Shown here piece after piece: positions 18,301-25,647 of a stretch of 45,815 bases of DNA. The DNA is from Thiomargarita sp. (GTDB lineage: Bacteria; Pseudomonadota; Gammaproteobacteria; Beggiatoales; Beggiatoaceae), in NCBI GenBank assembly GCA_020721045.1, contig DYNN01000012.1, positions 1 to 45,815 on the forward strand, given 5' to 3'. The translations under genes and the position numbers were made by a program. The notes beneath the pieces were generated by a model. It saw nothing but the letters and a program-made list of their open reading frames with translations, was not told the origin of the DNA and did no database searches. How positions within the stretch are numbered: the stretch's first letter is position 1; each line of letters opens with the position of its first letter.

Positions 18301-20189
18301 CTGCCCATTGCGGCATAATATTCATCAACAAAAGGAATATGACCTAATTTATCTGTTTGAGGATCAAAAATATCAATGATATTGTATAAAAAAGATAATT
18401 CATTAAAATCAAGTAAATAGTTGTTTTGTAACGCAAATTCACGCCACTGTTGTGTGAGTTGTTGAATATGGGTTTGTAAAGTTGTGGATAATCCTAAATG
18501 AACAGAAATGGAAAAAATACCAATAAAATTCATTTTCCCTGTTTGGGCGGCAAAAGTTGATATTAAGTCAGTATAATTTTTATCCAAATGGGTGATTATT
18601 TCTGATTCTGATTGGGATTGCAGGTCTCGTAACCAATCTTCAAAGCGAATGAAAATACAATTAATGCCTGAATTGTTGTTTAGCAAACTTTTTGGATCAA
18701 GGAGTTGTTGAAATACTTGATTGTAAGGCGAAAACTGAATTTGTAACTTTAGATCAAATTGTTCCGCCCACCAAAGTAGATAGGATTCGATTGGTTCACA
18801 GGTAAAAGTCGCAGTGATAACAATAGATAATGGATCATTTTTAGATTTTTGTGGAAAATAACGTTCTTTTTCTGTAATAGTTAATAATTCTAATGATTGA
18901 ATCGCAAAGTCTTGTTCAAGTTTATCAGATAACTGTTTAATATAATTAGTTAAATTTTCAATTAGTGTTGTGTCATAAACGGTTTGATTATAAATAATAT
19001 GAAAACCCAAGGCGTCTGGTACTGGAATAATTTGTACAGTTAAATCATAGTGAGTGTGATCAAAATGTTCTGATTTATCAATAATGAAATCTGTTGAAAT
19101 AGATTGTTCTTGAGTTTCGCGATAATTTTCAAAAACGAGAATATGGTCAAATAATGTCTGTTTAAGTGTCGTTTCAGCTTGAATATCTGCTAATGAGTAA
19201 TAATGATATTTTTTGCTTTCAATGGCTTCTTGTTGTATTTTTTGGATTAAAGCGGTAAAAGTTAATGTTTTACGCATATCGATACGTACTGGAATTGCGT
19301 TAATAAATAAACCAACGATTTGTTCAATGCCTTTGATTTCTGAGGGTCTACCTGATACGGTTGTTGCGAAAACAACATCTAAGCAATTATTATACTGCGC
19401 TAAAATAATACCCCAAATCGCTTGAATCACTGTGTTGATTGTAACGTGATTATGAGTTGCTAATTGTTGTAAAGTGGCAGTTTGTTGTTTAAATAAATTA
19501 AAACTGATTGTTTTAGCAGAAAATGTATTTTCAGTCGTTGATTGTTGTGGTAGTGAGGCTAATTTTTCGTAACCGTTTAAATATTGCTGCCAATAACGTT
19601 TTGCGGCTTCCTTATTCTGTTGTTTTAACCATTTTACGTAGTGACTAAAGGGGGTTGGTGTGGGTAAAGTGAGTAATTGTTTTTCAGATAATTGCTTGTA
19701 AATTAATGAAAATTCGTCTTGAATAATATTTAAACTCCATCCATCCATCAAAATATGGTGCAAAGTCCAAATAATATCAAAAGAAGTCTCTGCTAATTGA
19801 AAAGCAGCAATTCGCATTAATGGGTCTGTAGTGAGATCAAAAGGATGTTGTTTATCTTGTTTAAGATATTGATTACAATAACTAATTTGTTGATTTTTAG
19901 ACAGATGACTGATATTTTCAAAATAAAAAGGTAATGATCGCTCTTTCAGCACAATTTGTAATGGTTGAGCAACATTTTTATGGACAAATAACGTGCGCAA
20001 AATATCGTGTCGTTTAACAATTTCTTGCCAAGTTGCCTTAAAAATAGCGATATCAAGCCGACCAGAAATGTGATAATGCGTTTGCTCAAAGTACGCTAAT
20101 GAATCTTGGTCGTACAAGGAATGAAATAACATACCTTCTTGTAGTGATGTTAATTCGTAAATATTTTTGATATTTTTTTTGTCAAACAT
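12318..20189 (-). CDS. nonribosomal peptide synthetase, C-FkbH-T-C-A-T-E
   Basis: A 2623-residue assembly-line enzyme. Domains, with catalytic residues numbered from the ATG at 20189: condensation C1 (HHILMDG, H144); an SGNH-like plus FkbH-type HAD-IIIC/GNAT block (VDCDNTLW, D650 and D652; CSKNN; FVFIDDS; LTQRTNQFNLS); carrier T1 (LGGHSL, S1105); C2 (HHIVSDG, H1291); adenylation A (YTSGSTG at 1749, NAYGPTE, GKIDKKAL); carrier T2 (LGGDSI, S2138); epimerisation E (HHLVIDG, H2318; FNYLGQ). All motifs look intact. There is no thioesterase. FkbH domains load glyceryl from 1,3-bisphosphoglycerate onto carriers. The A-domain pocket reads D-A-S-T-I-A-A-V-C-K, close to known Phe/Tyr codes, and E would give the D-residue. 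The GTG at 20261 is rejected as start because it lies inside a hairpin. Product unknown. Confidence 0.93.
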   Translation of the reverse strand: MFDKKNIKNIYELTSLQEGMLFHSLYDQDSLAYFEQTHYHISGRLDIAIFKATWQEIVKRHDILRTLFVHKNVAQPLQIVLKERSLPFYFENISHLSKNQQISYCNQYLKQDKQHPFDLTTDPLMRIAAFQLAETSFDIIWTLHHILMDGWSLNIIQDEFSLIYKQLSEKQLLTLPTPTPFSHYVKWLKQQNKEAAKRYWQQYLNGYEKLASLPQQSTTENTFSAKTISFNLFKQQTATLQQLATHNHVTINTVIQAIWGIILAQYNNCLDVVFATTVSGRPSEIKGIEQIVGLFINAIPVRIDMRKTLTFTALIQKIQQEAIESKKYHYYSLADIQAETTLKQTLFDHILVFENYRETQEQSISTDFIIDKSEHFDHTHYDLTVQIIPVPDALGFHIIYNQTVYDTTLIENLTNYIKQLSDKLEQDFAIQSLELLTITEKERYFPQKSKNDPLSIVITATFTCEPIESYLLWWAEQFDLKLQIQFSPYNQVFQQLLDPKSLLNNNSGINCIFIRFEDWLRDLQSQSESEIITHLDKNYTDLISTFAAQTGKMNFIGIFSISVHLGLSTTLQTHIQQLTQQWREFALQNNYLLDFNELSFLYNIIDIFDPQTDKLGHIPFVDEYYAAMGSYVVRQIYAWQKPHFKVIAVDCDNTLWQGICGEDGYLGIEITEDYLALQRFLLQRVEAGFLLVLCSKNNENDVWEVFSKNPAMLLKREHIVTYRINWQAKSQNLREMAEELNLDINSFVFIDDSIIECTEVMSECPEVLTLQLPANSANFIAYLQQVWALDKFKITEEDRQRSQMYLAEKQRQQQTAPSLTHFLQNLNIQIDMMRLQSFQLERVSQLTQRTNQFNLSTIRRTEIEITQLLNNPNYNCWAIDVKDKFGSYGLVGVVITEIRKNTLFLDTLLLSCRVLGRQVENAILTGLKNYCKQHDLDEIIAEYRVTAKNQPIFAFLQTWQLGENTSQGILYRMLYTKIPTLPDFIQLNYDVTPELQQTESLPKIAEANIKANFNQNVDRVSREWTIILTNENNLLHKIHYLPLQYHQAEQLLTLSKSQLIDKIEKIAYQLPENTHQQRMLTIWQTVLEQTLIGIHDNFLALGGHSLKATRIAARIYKEFNVEISLRDIFDYPTIKQLSDIIAQRATKEYAKITPVALQPHYPLSYAQKRLWILHQMEENSIAYNNFAAYHLNGRLDIDCLQQAFITVIQRHEALRTNFIVIANEPRQIIHEQVAFKITVVELNQQENYEKLIQYHAEQEANTAFNLAENLLIRVKLLKITENYHIFLLNVHHIVSDGWSIHILENEILHYYLTYSLKTENVLPALTIQYKDYTIWQNQLLAGELAIQQQRYWRQKLAGELPILNFPTDYLRPSVQTFAGQTVYTNIAKDKTNSLKTLAHQADATLFMAVVAVIKIMLLHYTEQSDLIVGSPVAGRYHPELENQIGFYVNTLALRDILNPQASFIQILNQIKLTVTEAYDNQLYPFDRLVAELNLQRDVSRSPLFDVMVILQETQPPSAAQQQLNIEIKPLTVDANISRFDLTFNFIELLSGELEMAITYNTHLFKLATIERLSNQLSILLENLLAKPDYPIIKQQLISTIEQQQILQNFNAQTTILPTQTIHELFEIQAAKTPDNIAVLAKDSLTYCQLNEKANQVAYFLKNIQKIKHQEIVGVMVERSAWLIVNLLGILKAGGVYLPIDPNYPQQRIDYIIENSGCQLVLTRETVFSDVDGNIANFSFNNNELAYIIYTSGSTGQPKGVMIEHVSFVNMILQQIQSFKVDKTDKVLQFASPSFDASLSEIFMALLSGATLVPVAQEIIQDNSRFLNFLQEMGISVATLPPIYLNTLDKQVVKNLKTLITAGEAANPEDALFYANYLNYFNAYGPTETAVCATYYQVISSQIDNLTFLAEKNYLSKIPIGKPLANLTIYLVNPAMKLVPIGVIGEICIAGIGLARGYLQHPDLTMEKFVANPFKTDEKLYKTGDLGKWLVDGNIEFCGRKDEQVKLRGYRIELSEISQYLLQHPEIIEVVTCITENVLVSYFVAKNPLTIQALKFYLGQFLPEYMVPSILMPLDKLPLTAHGKIDKKALPAPKSSSTIDFVMPRNEREQKMVAIWQAVLKPRKELSVHDNFFDLGGDSIRAIQMVAQLRQQRFIVETKDIFLYPTIAQLAAVITQETGEITATQDIVSGIVPLTAIQQWFFQEYPIDKHYFNHSELFFNATRFDETALYAVFNKIQMHHDALRMTYRFNAETREIIQENQGINYQFSFITVESATIGLDALENQIKTAQASLDLVTGPLMKAVLFKQIDGDYLLIIIHHLVIDGISWRILLQDILMGYQQYLIERVINLPLKTCSFKQWAEKIVEYSKSEALLREMPYWQMVEATPVKSLISDFQLADKTIKNCADVSFSLSKTETMALLTKIPKYYRVNINTVLLTALAYTLQRWHGEENSLIMMESHGRQAILPELDISRTVGWFTSTYPLILHLPIEQDIISQLNHIDNIINQVPTEGGINYGILKYITPLAYKPNLYFQLQPQISFNYLGQYDEENEQSNGFNIVGNSSNYSVSEQARLLYDLSFNAIIAREQFTVVLAYPQQSYQLDTINSIVLNFKNKLVDIINNAH

Positions 20190-20236
20190 AGCGAGATTTT
20201 TTAAATATAAACAATTAGTTGAAATATAGGTTTGAT

Positions 20237-20261
20237 GTGAGAGATTAAAAATATCTCTCAC
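20237..20261 (-). promoter_or_regulatory. hairpin between the hydrolase and NRPS genes
   Basis: A perfect 9-bp stem (GTGAGAGAT / ATCTCTCAC) with a 7-base A/T loop sits in the 84-base spacer between the hydrolase stop and the NRPS ATG. No T-run follows, so it is not a typical terminator. It could stabilise the upstream message, act as a processing site or reduce read-through so that the hydrolase is made in excess. Confidence 0.55.
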
Positions 20262-20273
20262 AGAAAAGATGAG

Positions 20274-21890
20274 TTATTGAATATGCCGAGAACGCGTCAT
20301 TGTCGTACCCACAGGTAAATTTTTGATAATGTCTAATGCGTTATAAGTAATAATCAAAGATACATTGTAAGGGGTTAAATTAGTCAGAGAACGATTAATC
20401 ATTGTAGTTATTGGTATTTTTAAGTCAATTTCATAGTGCATAACGGCATCGAATCCACCGATTTGACCACGATGTGCGTAGGTTGCGTAGAGTAATTCTT
20501 CAGTGATGCCCAGTCCCATTTTTACCACAGGCGCAACTGGAAACCAAGTAAATTGTTGTTCTTCAACTTCAAATTTTAGTAAATCTTTTTCCCCAATCGC
20601 TGTAATCCAACGGTTTAAATCGTCAGCAGTAGAAATCATATTTCCAGATGCCCAAGTATAGGAGGGATCAGTTAAAGTGCGCTCAACGAGTACATCTTCG
20701 AATCCCGGTGTATGCTCAGTTTCGTCAAACATATTCCAATAACCAATTGCATGTTTACCTTGAATATCAGATTCACCAGTTTTAGGCACATAAGTATTTG
20801 TTAAGCCTAATGGTTTAATGAAACGATTTTCTATTTCTGATTCCCACGTATTGCCTGTTACTTTTTCTGCTATTAACCCAAGTAAAATGTAACCCGTATT
20901 AGAATAATTCCATTCTTCACCCGGCTGCGAAAGTGGTACCGTATATTTTGTCCCGTCTGGAAACGTTCCATCTGGCATTACCAAAGTCATTTTGACCAAT
21001 TCTTCTGGTGTATACTGCTTTGTAGGCTCATTGTAGTAATTCATTGTCCAATCCATATCATAGACAAAGTTAGATAACCCACTGGTATGATTCAATAATT
21101 GACGAACAGTAATATCTTTACCAGACATCGGCGTATCTACAATATCTTCCACCATACCTGGAAGCCATTTATCGACGCTATCATCTAGTGACAATTTACC
21201 TTCTTCTACAAGTTGTAAGATCAACATAGCGGTAAAAGTTTTGGTAATACTGCCAATTCTCATACGGTGATCAACTTCCATAGGAATTTGATTTGCAACA
21301 TCGGCATAACCGGCTGTACCTATCCATTCACCTTCACCCGGAATCGTTAAAGCCAACACAGCACCCGGAATACCTTCTTTAATTTCCGCACTGGGTTTGA
21401 TTGCATTATCCAGCATATCTTGCAATTGACGTGCGACCTCTGAAATCGTGACTTTAAAAGAATTACCATAAAAACTATAGGGGTCTTCAAGTAAGCGATA
21501 ACCATAAAATACCTGCAATTGATAGACAGGTAAATCGCCATTGAATAAATCAAAGCCTTGCTGAGTTTCCAACGTTACGCCACCCATTGAGGGAATTTGA
21601 TTATCAAAATATTCCCAACTCACTGAATCTTTGACATAAAGAACATTATTCACCAAAGCAAATGCATATAATTCTGCTTCTTTACCTTGATGTTCAACAG
21701 GAATTTCTAAAATGGGTGATAAAATTAAGGGCGTATTAGCTGTACTGACTAAATTTCTAGTTGCATCAAAAGGACTTTTAGTATCTTGAATCGGGGAAAT
21801 TGTTGAAGCATATAGCAATTGTGATAAAAAACTACTTTGAAAAACACACAGGACAAAAATGAGTAGCTTCTTCTTAAAACGATGGAACAT
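20274..21890 (-). CDS. secreted beta-lactamase-fold serine hydrolase (S12/class C)
   Basis: A 538-residue exported serine hydrolase of the class C beta-lactamase / D-Ala-D-Ala carboxypeptidase / esterase fold. A signal peptide covers residues 1-28 (KKKLLIFVLCVF...LLYA). An extra beta-rich N-terminal domain (about 50-140) follows. The catalytic domain carries the SxxK nucleophile S214-I-T-K217, the YSN triad member Y329-S-N331 and H473-R-G475 in place of KTG. AGAGGA lies six bases before the ATG. It is first in an operon with the NRPS and TolC genes. The family includes D-amino-acid-specific peptidases such as ClbP, which removes N-acyl-D-Asn from precolibactin; ClbP has a C-terminal membrane anchor that is missing here. 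Release or maturation of a D-residue product is an inference; cell-wall hydrolysis is the alternative. Confidence 0.85.
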   Translation of the reverse strand: MFHRFKKKLLIFVLCVFQSSFLSQLLYASTISPIQDTKSPFDATRNLVSTANTPLILSPILEIPVEHQGKEAELYAFALVNNVLYVKDSVSWEYFDNQIPSMGGVTLETQQGFDLFNGDLPVYQLQVFYGYRLLEDPYSFYGNSFKVTISEVARQLQDMLDNAIKPSAEIKEGIPGAVLALTIPGEGEWIGTAGYADVANQIPMEVDHRMRIGSITKTFTAMLILQLVEEGKLSLDDSVDKWLPGMVEDIVDTPMSGKDITVRQLLNHTSGLSNFVYDMDWTMNYYNEPTKQYTPEELVKMTLVMPDGTFPDGTKYTVPLSQPGEEWNYSNTGYILLGLIAEKVTGNTWESEIENRFIKPLGLTNTYVPKTGESDIQGKHAIGYWNMFDETEHTPGFEDVLVERTLTDPSYTWASGNMISTADDLNRWITAIGEKDLLKFEVEEQQFTWFPVAPVVKMGLGITEELLYATYAHRGQIGGFDAVMHYEIDLKIPITTMINRSLTNLTPYNVSLIITYNALDIIKNLPVGTTMTRSRHIQ

Positions 21891-21955
21891 ATTGATTCCT
21901 CTATTGATATAATCAAATTTATAGGTTTATACAGATCAACAAACCTTAAAAATAG

Positions 21956-21984
21956 ATTATCACATTAAACAGAGTAGGAGTAAA
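21956..21984 (-). promoter_or_regulatory. predicted sigma70 promoter of the hydrolase-NRPS-tolC operon
   Basis: Minus-strand TTTACT (21984-21979) and GATAAT (21961-21956) are 17 bases apart, with an extended -10 TGT directly before the -10 box. The start point near 21949 gives a leader of about 58 bases. It is the only convincing promoter seen for the three-gene operon. Confidence 0.5.
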
Positions 21985-22050
21985 CATTCAGCATCTTAAT
22001 TAAAATATAGCTGATTGTAGTGATAATAAAAAATATAATCCGGATTACAA

Positions 22051-25000
22051 TTAATTTGCATAAAAATAATCAGAAAGCTTTTGAATTAACTCTATATTTG
22101 GTAAATTATAATAAACACCATTATGCATATTTAACATAGGTTGCATACCACGTAAAAATAAGTAATAAACACCACCAAAATGTTGTGAGTAGTGGTAATT
22201 TTCCACATGTATTGATAAATAACGATGCAAGGCAACAGCATAAATATAATATTGTAAAATATATAGCTCTTGTACCATAATAGGCTCTAATTGATGTATA
22301 TTATAATTTTCTGGCAATAATCCTAAAAAATTCGATTTATAATCAACCAAATAAAATTTATTTTGATATTCAAAAATCATATCAATATACCCCTTCATCA
22401 TACCTTGCAACGGCAAAAAATTTAAGCGTCGTAATTGCCGTATTAATGGCGTGATTAACCTATCTTCTTGAAAATGAGAGAAAATATTTACTAACCCTTG
22501 TACTGAAACATGTGACACTGGATAATAAAATTCCAACTCTGTTAGACGTGCAGATAAACTAATTTGCGATAAAGTCAATTGTGTAGGTAACAAAGGTGTT
22601 GTTGTTACATCTTTAACCAATTGAACAATAACAGTCAACCACTTGTTAGATTCATAACCGAATTGTTGTAATTTTTCTTCGACGTGATCCCTATTAATAT
22701 TAGTAAAATCAATGTACTCAAATAACTCATGAATAAATTGTCCCGCTTTAGCGCCTCGCGGAAAAGTAAAAATAGAAGGTTGCATTTCCGCAGTTGCATA
22801 AGCCGTTGGATAATGCATTGTTACATTATCATGATCAGGTTGATCAACAGCTTGCATTGAAGATAATGCACTAAAACTTGTCACCTTCCAAGACTGTATA
22901 ATTTGACCAATAAAGCGTTTTTCTTCTAATTTAGGTAATTCTGCTCTATTTGGCACAAAATAAGTTGATTCATTAACTAATTTATTAATTTTAATCGTAT
23001 TATTTGATAATTGTTCTAAATTTTTTAATTCAGTCCATACTTGCTCATCACTCATTTGAAGGTCAAAGTGATGATGAAATAAAGAAGCCAAGGGCGATTG
23101 TTCAGCCTCCTTAAATGCACCCCACACCGTATAACAACGATGTTTTGCCCTAGTTAGCGCAACATAACAAAGGCGCATATTTTCAGCTAACATTTCTCGT
23201 TGAGCATCTTGAAAATGCTGCAATTGTTCAGCCGAACCCACATCCAAAATTAATTGATTACCTTGATGAAAAGTAAAATAATTCTTATCAAGATTTAAAT
23301 ACCCATCCCATAAAAATGGGCAAAATACAATATTAAATTCTAAACCTTTACTTCGATGAATTGTATATATTTTTACTCTATTTTCATCACTTTCTAAGCG
23401 TAATTGATGTTCTTCTTCTTTAATATCGGTAAAATAACGTTTTTGTGCTAACCAATAACATAAAGCAGCCATACCTAATTTAAATTGTGTCACAGCTTGT
23501 TGTAAGAGTTCCATTACATGCAAGACATTTGTTAAGCGTCTTTCACCATTTGGATAATTTAATAACCTTTTTGCAACTTGCTCTTCTACTATAATTGTAT
23601 GAAACATCTGAATAAAACCTACATTTTTCCATATATGATGATAACGATAAAATGACTTAATACGTTGTTGCCATTTAAAATCATCTTTTTCGAGTAAAAA
23701 ATGCAATTCCTGTGCAGTCATGCCTAAAATATCCGTTGTTAATGCCGCCTTTAAAGCACTTTCATTATTGGGTTCTAAACAAGCAAGCAAAATTCTTTCA
23801 ATTTCCATTACTTCATGCGTTTCAAATAAATTATCATCACTGTATAATACACAGGGTATTTGTAATTGCAATAATGCTTGCTGAATAAAATAAGCTTGTT
23901 GGTGTTTTCTGACCAAAATTGTAATATCTCCAGCAGTAACTGCCCTTTTTCCTATAAATAACTGCTTTTTTTCTCCTAAAAACAATAAATTCCTAATTTC
24001 AAAAGCCACCATTTCTGAAATAGCATGATACGCCCATTCTTTAGTAATTGCCTTATCTGGCTCAAGATTAGCTTGCTGTCGCGTAATCAATAAAATCTGA
24101 AAATGTGACAATGGCATGGTTAGACTTTGTAATATTTCTTTTTGCGGTGATGGCGTAACAGGATGGAAGATAATTTCTTTAAATATAAAAGGGTTAATTG
24201 GTTTTTGATGAGAAAATAAAGTATTAACAGCCTGAACTAGCTCAGCTTCTGAACGCCAATTTTCTGTTAATGTATGCCGTTGTTTTGCATCTTTACTGGC
24301 AGTCATGTAAGCAAAAATATCAGCACCACGAAAACTGTAAATCGCTTGTTTAGGATCGCCAATAAGAAATAATACATGCTGTTCAATATAATAGATTTTA
24401 CGAAAAATTTCATACTGTACTGGATCAGTATCTTGAAATTCATCGATTAATGCAGCAGGATAACGTTTAAGAATAGATTTTGCTAAAAATGGTCCTGATT
24501 TTCCTTGGAGTGCGAAATAAAGTTTAGTTAACAAATCATTGAAAAATTGAATATTATGTTGTTGCTTTTGTCTTTCTAATGCTTCAGTGGCATAATGCAG
24601 TAATTTTATTTTTAAATTAAGTAATAGTTTTTTAAAACAATGAGATAATTCTTGATAAATGGCATATAATGCCGTCCATTGATGAAAAAATTCATGTGTT
24701 GGTGGATTTTCTCCTTTCTTACTACCCTCTGTCAAACCTGATAGGGTAAATTTTTCTAAAATTTTTTGTTCGTTATCATTTAGTTTAAAAGTGGGTAACA
24801 TTAAAAATTGATGAATCATGTTACAGTAATTTTTAACACTGTCTTTCCTGTATTTACTCCGATTTAGAGCTGAATGTGACAATAATAGCTGTTCAATTTC
24901 TCCATGAACTTTCAACCAAAAATGATGCACTTCGCGCAATGTTTGTTGAAATTGCTGAACTAATATTTTTATATTTTCTTCATTGATATCAATATGTTCA

Positions 25001-25638
25001 GGAATAATAGTCAGCAACGGTTGTTCGATATAGTGCCCTTGATTTAAAATTTTAAGCAAATCATCAGGTTGTTGATAGCCTTGTTCAGCCAAATAACGCA
25101 CAATACTTTGATCATAATGATAAAAATGTTGTCGCCAAAAATCTGCTACGATCATTTTTAAAAAGGGCATTTGCTCTTTTACCAATTCAGTATCAAATAA
25201 CGCATTGCTTTCAAAAGCATTATTTTGTAAAATTTGGCGACAAAAACTATGAATGGTAAAAATAGCCGCTTCATCAAAATTACGCAACGCATCAGTTAAA
25301 AGTTTAATAATTTGTGGATGGTCGGTATAACATTCTAAGAATTGTAATGACAAACTATCTTCTTGATGACAATACCCTTGTTGAAAAACATATAACAAAT
25401 GTAACAAACGATCGCGAATTTTACATCGTAATTCTTGGGTGGCAGCTTCGGTAAATGTTACTACTAAGATTTGATCGACACGCAATTGCTTTTCTAACAA
25501 TAAACGAATAAATAACGTTGCTATTGTATAGGTTTTACCGGTGCCCGCACTGGCTTCGATTAAATGAATACCTTCTAATTCAATCGTTAAGGGAGATAGT
25601 GGAATAAAGATCAATGAAGAGGAAGTGTCTGTAATCAT
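22051..25638 (-). CDS. recB: exodeoxyribonuclease V subunit beta (RecB)
   Basis: Helicase-nuclease subunit of RecBCD, which processes double-strand breaks and loads RecA at Chi. The 1195-residue protein is near the family length of about 1180. UvrD-type helicase motifs run in order: EASAGTGKT (residues 28-36), VTFTEAATQELRCKIR, FTIHSFCRQIL, ALIDEFQDTD, GDPKQAIYSFRGAD, TENWRSEAELV, IYTIHRSKGLEF and CYVALTRAKHRC. The C-terminal RecB nuclease domain shows GYIDMIFE and FYLVDYKSNFLG. The usual partners recC and recD are not adjacent in this window. Instead it follows a YhaN-like ATPase by 9 bases with no clear ribosome-binding site, suggesting coupled translation. Identification is secure. Confidence 0.94.
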   Translation of the reverse strand: MITDTSSSLIFIPLSPLTIELEGIHLIEASAGTGKTYTIATLFIRLLLEKQLRVDQILVVTFTEAATQELRCKIRDRLLHLLYVFQQGYCHQEDSLSLQFLECYTDHPQIIKLLTDALRNFDEAAIFTIHSFCRQILQNNAFESNALFDTELVKEQMPFLKMIVADFWRQHFYHYDQSIVRYLAEQGYQQPDDLLKILNQGHYIEQPLLTIIPEHIDINEENIKILVQQFQQTLREVHHFWLKVHGEIEQLLLSHSALNRSKYRKDSVKNYCNMIHQFLMLPTFKLNDNEQKILEKFTLSGLTEGSKKGENPPTHEFFHQWTALYAIYQELSHCFKKLLLNLKIKLLHYATEALERQKQQHNIQFFNDLLTKLYFALQGKSGPFLAKSILKRYPAALIDEFQDTDPVQYEIFRKIYYIEQHVLFLIGDPKQAIYSFRGADIFAYMTASKDAKQRHTLTENWRSEAELVQAVNTLFSHQKPINPFIFKEIIFHPVTPSPQKEILQSLTMPLSHFQILLITRQQANLEPDKAITKEWAYHAISEMVAFEIRNLLFLGEKKQLFIGKRAVTAGDITILVRKHQQAYFIQQALLQLQIPCVLYSDDNLFETHEVMEIERILLACLEPNNESALKAALTTDILGMTAQELHFLLEKDDFKWQQRIKSFYRYHHIWKNVGFIQMFHTIIVEEQVAKRLLNYPNGERRLTNVLHVMELLQQAVTQFKLGMAALCYWLAQKRYFTDIKEEEHQLRLESDENRVKIYTIHRSKGLEFNIVFCPFLWDGYLNLDKNYFTFHQGNQLILDVGSAEQLQHFQDAQREMLAENMRLCYVALTRAKHRCYTVWGAFKEAEQSPLASLFHHHFDLQMSDEQVWTELKNLEQLSNNTIKINKLVNESTYFVPNRAELPKLEEKRFIGQIIQSWKVTSFSALSSMQAVDQPDHDNVTMHYPTAYATAEMQPSIFTFPRGAKAGQFIHELFEYIDFTNINRDHVEEKLQQFGYESNKWLTVIVQLVKDVTTTPLLPTQLTLSQISLSARLTELEFYYPVSHVSVQGLVNIFSHFQEDRLITPLIRQLRRLNFLPLQGMMKGYIDMIFEYQNKFYLVDYKSNFLGLLPENYNIHQLEPIMVQELYILQYYIYAVALHRYLSIHVENYHYSQHFGGVYYLFLRGMQPMLNMHNGVYYNLPNIELIQKLSDYFYAN

Positions 25639-25647
25639 TTGAAAAAT

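Noticed and set aside
20190-20261. N-terminal extension of the NRPS from the GTG at 20261
   Set aside because: The extra 24 residues are encoded by a hairpin and flanking A/T-rich DNA, and the C1 domain starts naturally after the ATG at 20189.
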